Origin: Dehalococcoidia bacterium
GTDB taxonomy: Bacteria; Chloroflexota; Dehalococcoidia; Dehalococcoidales; Fen-1064
Assembly (NCBI GenBank): GCA_030691775.1
Contig: JAUYDN010000003.1
Span: forward strand, 1-9,662
DNA length: 9,662 nucleotides
Direction: 5' to 3'
The notes beneath the pieces are model-generated. The model did no database searches and was not told the origin of the DNA. It worked only from the letters and a program-made list of their open reading frames with translations. Shown in pieces: positions 5,597 through 9,662 of this stretch (position 1 is the stretch's first letter; each line of letters starts with the position of its first letter). Made by a program: the position numbers and the translations under genes.

Positions 5597-6487
5597 CTAC
5601 CTGACCCTTACCCGGCTGAGGTCGCACAATATTATTATCCTCACGCGGTCTCCAGCCGTGAGATAATCGGGGGATACATAGCTATCCCCTTGCTTTTTAA
5701 ACCGGCTCCTATCGAGGTCCAGCATTCCCAGATTTACATCCGCCGAAATCATCGCCGGCATATCTTCCGGGAGCACAATTTCAATGTTAGACAGGTCTGA
5801 GTCGATTTCAACGGTATAGTCTCCTTTAGATGGCAGTTCCAGCACGCAATTACTCAGAGCGGACTTAATCTTCATCCGGGAAACCCTGGTATCTGCCAGA
5901 AGCAGTTTCAATTCGCTGATTTCCGCATCCACATCGATATCAAGGGGGATTTTCTCCGAAAAACTGATTTCCCAGCCCCGGAGACTTTTTCCCTGGAAAT
6001 CGAGCGGAATCGTGAGCTCCCCGGTCTTACCATCGGAGGTATATCCGATGGTGCCGACCTCCAGTGTGAATGACCGCGGCGCGCTGATTGCCACTATATC
6101 ATTCTGTAATGGCGAGCCCGAGACTAAAACACCGATACCTTTAAAATCAGCATTTACCCTGAGTCTTTCGATTTCTGCCGCTGGCTGGTTCCAGACCACC
6201 GACTTACTTTCACGACCCGTAGATATGCCATACGGAGCGGCGGAAATCAGCAAGCATATTCCAAGTACCACCGCGGTCGCCAGGAACATTACCCAGCCGC
6301 TGAATTGCCTCAAGAGCAGGCTGATGCCAAAAAGAATCACGAAGACGGGCCAGAACTTCCAGAGAGTACCCCACACCGCCCACGGCAGAACCCCTGCCAC
6401 CTGTAACAGCAGGACTACACCGCAAAAAAGTATGAATGTGCCCCAGATAATGGCGCCTGCGTTCGACCGCGGTTCTCTCTCTATCAT
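5597..6487 (-). CDS. LiaF-like membrane protein with C-terminal toast-rack domain
   Basis: The N-terminal third has three membrane segments (about residues 11-31, 37-59 and 63-83), of which the first two resemble the LiaI/LiaF-type transmembrane module (DUF5668-like). Residues 105-296 are a beta-rich domain with repeated alternating strands (ISELKLLLADT, SNCVLELPSKGDYTVEIDS, LSNIEIVLPEDMPAMISADV), as in the toast-rack domains of LiaF and related envelope-stress proteins. In Firmicutes LiaF restrains a cell-wall stress sensor; here no LiaS/LiaR-type kinase or regulator adjoins, so the role can only be placed broadly in envelope sensing or membrane stress. The start codon follows the stop of the PspC gene directly (TAAATG), so the two are translated from one mRNA and probably coupled. 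I see no intrinsic terminator after the gene. Confidence 0.8.
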   Translation of the reverse strand: MIEREPRSNAGAIIWGTFILFCGVVLLLQVAGVLPWAVWGTLWKFWPVFVILFGISLLLRQFSGWVMFLATAVVLGICLLISAAPYGISTGRESKSVVWNQPAAEIERLRVNADFKGIGVLVSGSPLQNDIVAISAPRSFTLEVGTIGYTSDGKTGELTIPLDFQGKSLRGWEISFSEKIPLDIDVDAEISELKLLLADTRVSRMKIKSALSNCVLELPSKGDYTVEIDSDLSNIEIVLPEDMPAMISADVNLGMLDLDRSRFKKQGDSYVSPDYLTAGDRVRIIILCDLSRVRVR

Positions 6488-6973
6488 TTAGCTTTTCCGG
6501 GATACGCTGATAATAATCACCAACCCGATAAGAATGAGCACGATTGGCCAGAGTACGCTCCAGAACGCCCAGTGGAAGACCCCCAGTGTCGCCAGCAGTA
6601 AAATAACGCCGACGAGAATAATAATAACGCCGAAAGCATTGCGCCGCCTCGACTGGACTTGCTGCATATCCCCGGATTCCGTCTTCTTCCCCGCAAAGGT
6701 ATCCTTGACGGTCTGCCCGAACTCCGTAGCGGTCGTCTTTATCTCCTCTACATTCTCTGCTACCACATCTCGGGGAGCAGACCTGGTGGTGCCTTCCAGC
6801 GGGACGATAAATGCCATAATGAAATAGACCAGGATGCCGATGCCACTTGCCAGCGCCAGCAATACCACGATAATGCGCATTAGCGAGGAATCGATACCGA
6901 AGTATTTCGCCAGCCCGCCGCAGACCCCGAAAAGCATCCGGTCGGTGCGGCTCCGGTATAATCTATTCTCCAT
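6488..6973 (-). CDS. PspC-domain protein with C-terminal LiaI/LiaF-type membrane module
   Basis: Residues 3-60 are a PspC domain: the signature LYRSRTDRMLFGVCGGLAKY followed by FGIDSSLMRI and a long hydrophobic segment (33-58). A polar linker (about 61-111) leads to two more membrane segments (114-131 and 135-156) that resemble the first two segments of the next gene's product. PspC proteins are inner-membrane partners of the phage-shock response in enterobacteria; in other bacteria they often sit next to LiaF-like proteins, as here. The 161-residue length fits a PspC plus one extra module. ATG at 6973 is preceded by AAGGAG at good spacing. No pspA-like gene is present in the window. Confidence 0.88.
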   Translation of the reverse strand: MENRLYRSRTDRMLFGVCGGLAKYFGIDSSLMRIIVVLLALASGIGILVYFIMAFIVPLEGTTRSAPRDVVAENVEEIKTTATEFGQTVKDTFAGKKTESGDMQQVQSRRRNAFGVIIILVGVILLLATLGVFHWAFWSVLWPIVLILIGLVIIISVSRKS

Positions 6974-7011
6974 GATTTCTCCTTGTCTACATAATATGAT
7001 ACTGTGAGGGA

Positions 7012-7040
7012 ATTATACTCCACAGGAGCAAATGTGGCAA
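7012..7040 (-). promoter_or_regulatory. Near-consensus promoter of the PspC/LiaF-like operon
   Basis: Reading leftward, TTGCCA (7040-7035), 17 bp and a perfect TATAAT (7017-7012) make a strong sigma-70-type promoter about 40 bp before the ATG at 6973. The right-hand MITE copy begins only 17 bp upstream of the -35 box, so its arrival could have replaced whatever activator site lay there. Confidence 0.85.
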
Positions 7041-7056
7041 CGCCTTGTACCTCTAG

Positions 7057-7308
7057 CGTAGTGTCTCAATAACAGCTTTACAATTCTAAATACAGATGCC
7101 AGTTCTTACGCAGCGCCTCATCCCCTTGCCCCTTCTCCGCAGAGAAGGGGAAGAACTCTTTTGAGAAGGGCTGACGCCCCTCTCAACTCCCTTGTGCAAG
7201 TTGGCGGTCATCTTGCTTGCCCACCGCTTTGCCACCATCATTTTCATATTCCATATGTGGCGCCACGCAACCCACGTGTAATTGTCAAGTTATTTCGGAG
7301 ACATTACA
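7057..7308. mobile_element. MITE-like element A, copy 2, uninterrupted
   Basis: This 252-bp copy has the same ends as the one at 2026-2546: CGTAGTGTCTC-AATAAC at the left and, inverted, TGTAATGTCTCCGAAATAAC at the right. CTAG flanks it on both sides (7053-7056 and 7309-7312). It keeps the hairpin CCCCTTCTC-CGCA-GAGAAGGGG (7129-7150) intact and an 11-bp-stem hairpin (7161-7171 with 7176-7186) with one mismatch. It has no gene. It lies immediately past the stop codon of the leftward thioredoxin-fold gene, so its hairpins are transcribed with that mRNA and may help to end it, although no T-run follows them. Confidence 0.85.
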
Positions 7309-7316
7309 CTAGAGTA

Positions 7317-7892
7317 TTACCTGATACCCAATTTGTCTGCCAGGAGTTGTCTTAACTCGCGTACGGTCTCTTTCTGCCAGGCGGGTTGTAATGCTTGCAT
7401 ACGTTGTCGGAGGGCGGTACGCAACTCCTGTTCGCCGGCGCCGGGCATCTCTTTTTTCACCGTCTCCTCAAGACGCGCTCTATCAGTGCTAGCGCTCGCG
7501 GGACGCTCTATCCAGTGGCAGAGATATTTGAGGTCACCGGTATAGAATACCACCACGGGTATGGACATAAACTCGCCCCGGTTCAAAAATTCGTTCATAA
7601 TGTCGGGGTGCTTGTCCCGCGGAAATATTCTCAGCTCTAAACCGGCGGCTTCCGCAATACGCACGAAAACCGGCAGACCGCGGTAAACATCCGGGCACCA
7701 GTCCTCTCCCAATACCAGCATTTTCTTTGCGCCGGCCGGAGCCGCCCGGCGGAAGAAAGCGGTATCGTCGGGAGTCAGTTGAGCGGAGGCATAAAATCTC
7801 TCGAACATATCCTTGTTGACGGCTATTTGCGCGATGTATTCCGGATAGGTAAAACCCTTAGAGAACCGTTCCTGGGTGACGACACTTGCCAT
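7317..7892 (-). CDS. Thioredoxin-fold protein with a single active-site cysteine (Thioredoxin_9-like)
   Basis: The 191-residue product has the motif LGEDWCPDVYRGLPVF at residues 61-76, where a thioredoxin would have WCxxC. The first cysteine (C66) is kept but the position expected for a resolving cysteine holds Val69 (WCPDV). The cis-proline of the fold is visible in SIPVVVFYTGD (P112). The only other cysteine is C125. The N-terminal helical region and a long charged helical C-terminus fit the Thioredoxin_9 group, where the motif is often WCGDC or similar. A monothiol or scaffold role is possible. ATG at 7892 is chosen because AGGAGG stands just upstream; a longer frame to 7934 has no such site. 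It follows the glutaredoxin gene by 60 bp in the same direction, which suggests a redox operon. Confidence 0.85.
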   Translation of the reverse strand: MASVVTQERFSKGFTYPEYIAQIAVNKDMFERFYASAQLTPDDTAFFRRAAPAGAKKMLVLGEDWCPDVYRGLPVFVRIAEAAGLELRIFPRDKHPDIMNEFLNRGEFMSIPVVVFYTGDLKYLCHWIERPASASTDRARLEETVKKEMPGAGEQELRTALRQRMQALQPAWQKETVRELRQLLADKLGIR

Positions 7893-7952
7893 GTTCTTAC
7901 CTCCTTTATCTAACCTGAGCTTTTTAGCGGGCACGCCGCTTCAGCCGATATG

Positions 7953-8186
7953 TCAACCAATCATGTTGGCGTAACCTGTCTCCACCCGTCCATCCGTGTA
8001 GACAACAAGCGGCACGGTATCACCGTACAGCCGGGCTTCGTCCATCCAGGTCTGTTTTTTATCGACCTGCCGTTCCTCGAAATCGATTCCCTGCTCCGTC
8101 CAGTCCTTTTTCAACCTGTTGCAGGCAGGGCAGGTACTGATGGTATATGCTACCGGCCGGTTTCCGGGTTTCTTACCTGGGGGCAT
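7953..8186 (-). CDS. Glutaredoxin-family protein with CPAC active site
   Basis: The 77-residue product is a compact glutaredoxin/NrdH-like domain. The redox pair is C19-C22 in STCPACNRLKKDW at the N-terminus of helix 1. The next strand reads GIDFEERQVD, the cis-proline motif is TVPLVVY (P59), and the closing turn is DGRVETGY. ATG at 8186 has AGGAGA about 5 bases upstream and gives the normal length; starting at 8258 would add 24 residues unrelated to the fold. It is the first gene of the pair with the thioredoxin-fold gene. The two could transfer electrons to one another or act on a common target, which is inference. CPAC differs from the classic CPYC/CPFC, so dependence on glutathione is uncertain. 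Confidence 0.88.
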   Translation of the reverse strand: MPPGKKPGNRPVAYTISTCPACNRLKKDWTEQGIDFEERQVDKKQTWMDEARLYGDTVPLVVYTDGRVETGYANMIG

Positions 8187-8222
8187 TTTGTCTCCTGTAG
8201 CTCCATAAAATATCTTTAGCGG

Positions 8223-8231
8223 ATTATAACA
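8223..8231 (-). promoter_or_regulatory. Extended -10 promoter of the redox pair
   Basis: Reading leftward, TGTTATAAT (8231-8223) is a perfect extended -10 element (TGnTATAAT) about 36 bp before the start codon at 8186. The -35 zone has no good hexamer, which extended -10 promoters can tolerate. Confidence 0.6.
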
Positions 8232-8382
8232 CAATACAACAAAAGGGGCTTCGGTCAATATCCGTTTTAGCCCGGAGCTTCCCGCGAAACAACTATAAAC
8301 CTTTCGACTTTCCCGACTTCGTACGGGATTCCGTATAAGCGTAATGAATCGGAACCGTATGATAATCGGGACTCACAATCTC

Positions 8383-8436
8383 CCCCGTATCAAGTCCCGA
8401 CTGAATCGGGATGGCGATGAAGTCGCTCATACGGGG
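8383..8436. repeat. Palindromic repeat able to form a three-way junction
   Basis: CCCCGTAT (8383-8390) pairs with ATACGGGG (8429-8436). Between them sit two further hairpins: TCCCGA/TCGGGA (8395-8400 with 8406-8411) and GCGA/GTCGC-type pairing (8414-8417 with 8423-8425). Together they form a closed cloverleaf-like fold in 54 bp. Fragments of the same words (TCCCG/CGGGA at 8311-8328, CCGTAT near 8330 and 8355) scatter just upstream, as though older copies had decayed there. No reading frame of note covers positions 8240-8460. Confidence 0.55.
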
Positions 8437-8464
8437 CAAGCTCTTTACGAAGGGAGACAATTTC

Positions 8465-8483
8465 CCCCCTTTCGTAAAGGGGG
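8465..8483. repeat. CCCCCTTT/AAAGGGGG hairpin repeat
   Basis: This perfect 8-bp stem with a 3-base loop (CGT) belongs to the same family as the hairpins at 45-63 and 91-112. It is not next to the end of any gene on either strand, so it is a dispersed repeat rather than a terminator. Confidence 0.6.
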
Positions 8484-8537
8484 AGGCTTTGCCCCAAAAG
8501 TGGTTAACATGAAAATAATCACAACCACCCGCATAAT

Positions 8538-8632
8538 GTCATTCCAGCGCAGGCTGGAAACCAGAAGTGTAGGAATACGTCTGGATTCCCGATCAGAGCC
8601 TGCCCCGCACTAGTTGCGGGGTCGGGAATGAC
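8538..8632. repeat. GTCATTCC...GGAATGAC palindromic repeat, copy 2
   Basis: The 95-bp unit begins GTCATTCCAGCGCAGGCTGG, nearly identical to the start of the unit at 2228, and ends GGGAATGAC. Its middle has a separate hairpin, CCCCGC/GCGGGG (8603-8608 with 8616-8621). Unlike copy 1, it lies in open intergenic DNA and not inside another element. Confidence 0.75.
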
Positions 8633-8680
8633 AAAGAAGGCAAAGGTTTTTATGTTTCATGGTGCCTATGCGGTAGATAC

Positions 8681-8830
8681 CCACGAGCAAAGCTCGTGGT
8701 ACTTTAAACCTCAAGCTTCGCTTGACCTAAAGCAGTGTATTGTATGACTTTATCGTGTACCAATACTACACCATTACATTCACCCACGTGCAGAGCACGT
8801 GGAACTCTGCCCTTCGGGTTCTTTAGACCT
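8681..8830. repeat. Two tandem double-hairpin repeat units with compensating arm changes
   Basis: Unit 1 starts CCACGAGC-AAA-GCTCGTGG (8681-8699) and continues to a second hairpin CAAGC-TTC-GCTTG (8712-8724) framed by CTTTA and TAAAG. Unit 2, 103 bp downstream, starts CCACGTGC-AGA-GCACGTGG (8784-8802) and continues to CCC-TTC-GGG (8810-8818) followed by TTCTTTAGACC. The layout is the same in both, the loops and second stems differ, and the base pair that differs in the first stem is changed in both arms. No reading frame covers the block. Positions 8831-8940 hold only short G-rich repeats (AAGGGGG twice, AGGC-AAC-GCCT). Confidence 0.6.
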
Positions 8831-8953
8831 GACCGATTCTTCGTTCGTTTCTCCCCTCATAGAGACTTTTAAGGCAACGCCTAAAGGGGGACTGAAGGGG
8901 GTTTTTCCTGCATATGTTTTAGTTTCGCGGATGCCTTTTAGCCCGGTGGAAAC

Positions 8954-8982
8954 TTGACAGTCCTATCAGGCTGTGGTAAGCT
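8954..8982 (+). promoter_or_regulatory. Candidate promoter of the TetR-family gene
   Basis: A perfect TTGACA (8954-8959) is followed after 17 bp by TAAGCT (8977-8982), which has a TG two bases before it like an extended -10 element. The -10 hexamer is poor, but the -35 and spacing are ideal. Transcription would begin in the palindrome that follows. Confidence 0.55.
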
Positions 8983-9001
8983 ACCGAACAATTGTAACGT
9001 A
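8982..9001 (+). promoter_or_regulatory. Palindrome, possible TetR-family operator
   Basis: TACCGAACAATTGTAACGTA is an imperfect 20-bp palindrome matching its inverse at 14 of 20 positions: TAC...ACAATTGT...GTA. It begins at the last base of the -10 box and covers the expected transcription start, the usual place for a repressor that controls its own gene. Confidence 0.45.
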
Positions 9002-9035
9002 TACTGCCGGCGATAACTGTTAAAGGGATATGATT

Positions 9036-9662
9036 GTGGCAACGATAATCGATGGTATCCGCACTTTCAGCAACGACCCGGCACTGGTGGAGGAAAAACG
9101 GGCTGAAATCGTCCGCCAGGCGTGCAAGGTATTTATCACCATGGGGTATGACGCTACGAGCATGCGCGACCTTGCCCGGGCAATGGGAAAGAGCACCGGC
9201 GCGTACTACCACTACTTTGGCTCAAAGAAGGACATCCTTTATATAATCCTGGACTTCACCGTCACCAACCAGCAGGAATTCCTGAAAAAAATGCAGGATA
9301 AGGTCAAGGAGCTTGCCGCAGTAGAAGCGTTCAAGGAAGCCATCCGTATTTACCTCGAAAGTTTTGAGGAATTCGCCGATATGCACGTTTTCGTGAACCA
9401 TGTTATGGTAACCCTGGCGAAGAAAGAACGGCAGATGATGCTGGACGCCTCCCAGCGCGTCAATGATTTCTTCGAGGAACGGTTGCTCAAGGGCATCCGG
9501 GAGGGAGCATTTCGCCCGGTTAATACGAAGATGGTGGCACACAACCTTGTGGTAATAGGGAATTCATGGGTAAACCGGCGCTGGTACTGGAGAAAATACT
9601 TTACGCTGGATGAATATACACGGGAACAGACCAATCTCATCTTACAGGTGCTCAGGGTATCT
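9036..9662 (+). CDS. TetR/AcrR-family transcriptional regulator, partial (runs off the window)
   Basis: The frame is open to the right edge, with at least 209 residues and no stop. Residues 19-69 are a TetR-type DNA-binding domain: KRAEIVRQACKVFITMGYDATSMRDLARAMGKSTGAYYHYFGSKKDIL in segments, with the helix-turn-helix at about 40-62 and the usual YYHYFGSK ending. The helical C-terminal domain would bind the effector and mediate dimerisation. Its closing segment NSWVNRRWYW, then YFTLDEYT, is like that of TetR members controlling acyl-CoA or fatty-acid genes, though that resemblance is only suggestive. GTG at 9036 is favoured because AAAGGGA lies 8 bases upstream; ATG at 9030 is in frame but too close to that site. 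Only a few codons are likely to be missing. The regulated genes are probably beyond the window or the gene itself. Confidence 0.88.
   Translation, partial: MATIIDGIRTFSNDPALVEEKRAEIVRQACKVFITMGYDATSMRDLARAMGKSTGAYYHYFGSKKDILYIILDFTVTNQQEFLKKMQDKVKELAAVEAFKEAIRIYLESFEEFADMHVFVNHVMVTLAKKERQMMLDASQRVNDFFEERLLKGIREGAFRPVNTKMVAHNLVVIGNSWVNRRWYWRKYFTLDEYTREQTNLILQVLRVS

Noticed and set aside
8681..8830. CRISPR array
   Set aside because: There are only two units, each a double hairpin that differs in sequence, without uniform direct repeats or spacers.
9222..9542. A 106-codon open frame on the minus strand
   Set aside because: It lies opposite the TetR-family gene, which has clear domain structure and continues to the window edge.

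Overview
The window looks like chromosomal DNA of an uncultured anaerobic bacterium, most likely a Chloroflexota member near the Dehalococcoidia. This placement is an inference from the gene mix: a bacterial presenilin-type protease, a PurN-like formyltransferase outside any purine operon, PspC/LiaF-like envelope genes and many palindromic dispersed repeats. No rRNA or other marker gene is present, so it is only a guess. Nine intact or nearly intact genes, one small unlisted gene and one decayed gene are separated by repeat-rich intergenic DNA.

Layout. Positions 1-216 hold hairpin repeats. A formyltransferase-like gene (+, 217-1110) meets head-on, with overlapping stop codons, a nine-helix presenilin/SPP-type intramembrane aspartyl protease (-, 1107-1988). 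Positions 1989-2695 hold a MITE-like element (2026-2546), itself split by a second element (2161-2378) that carries a third palindromic repeat. Positions 2634-4988 are a leftward peptide-type ABC transporter operon: permease B, permease C, then a substrate-binding lipoprotein gene reduced to its two ends, closed by a clear intrinsic terminator. The operon has a strong promoter (5347-5375) and a structured leader of about 350 nt. A divergent 38-residue basic protein gene lies at 5474-5590.

Positions 5597-6973 are a two-gene leftward envelope-stress-type operon (PspC-domain protein, then LiaF-like toast-rack protein) with a near-consensus promoter. A second, uninterrupted copy of the MITE (7057-7308) separates it from a leftward redox pair: a glutaredoxin (7953-8186) followed by a thioredoxin-fold protein with a single active-site cysteine (7317-7892). 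Positions 8240-8940 are gene-free and packed with hairpin repeats. A TetR-family regulator (+, from about 9036) runs off the right edge; it has a promoter and a palindrome that could be its own operator.

The most notable structure is the pair of MITE copies. The uninterrupted copy is the empty site for the interrupted one, so the insertion can be read to the base: the second element entered the loop of a hairpin and duplicated CGCAG. The decayed binding-protein gene with an intact promoter, permeases and terminator, the unexplained leader RNA, the small basic protein and the covarying hairpin repeats also deserve a second look. I see no defence system, CRISPR array, integrase or phage gene here.
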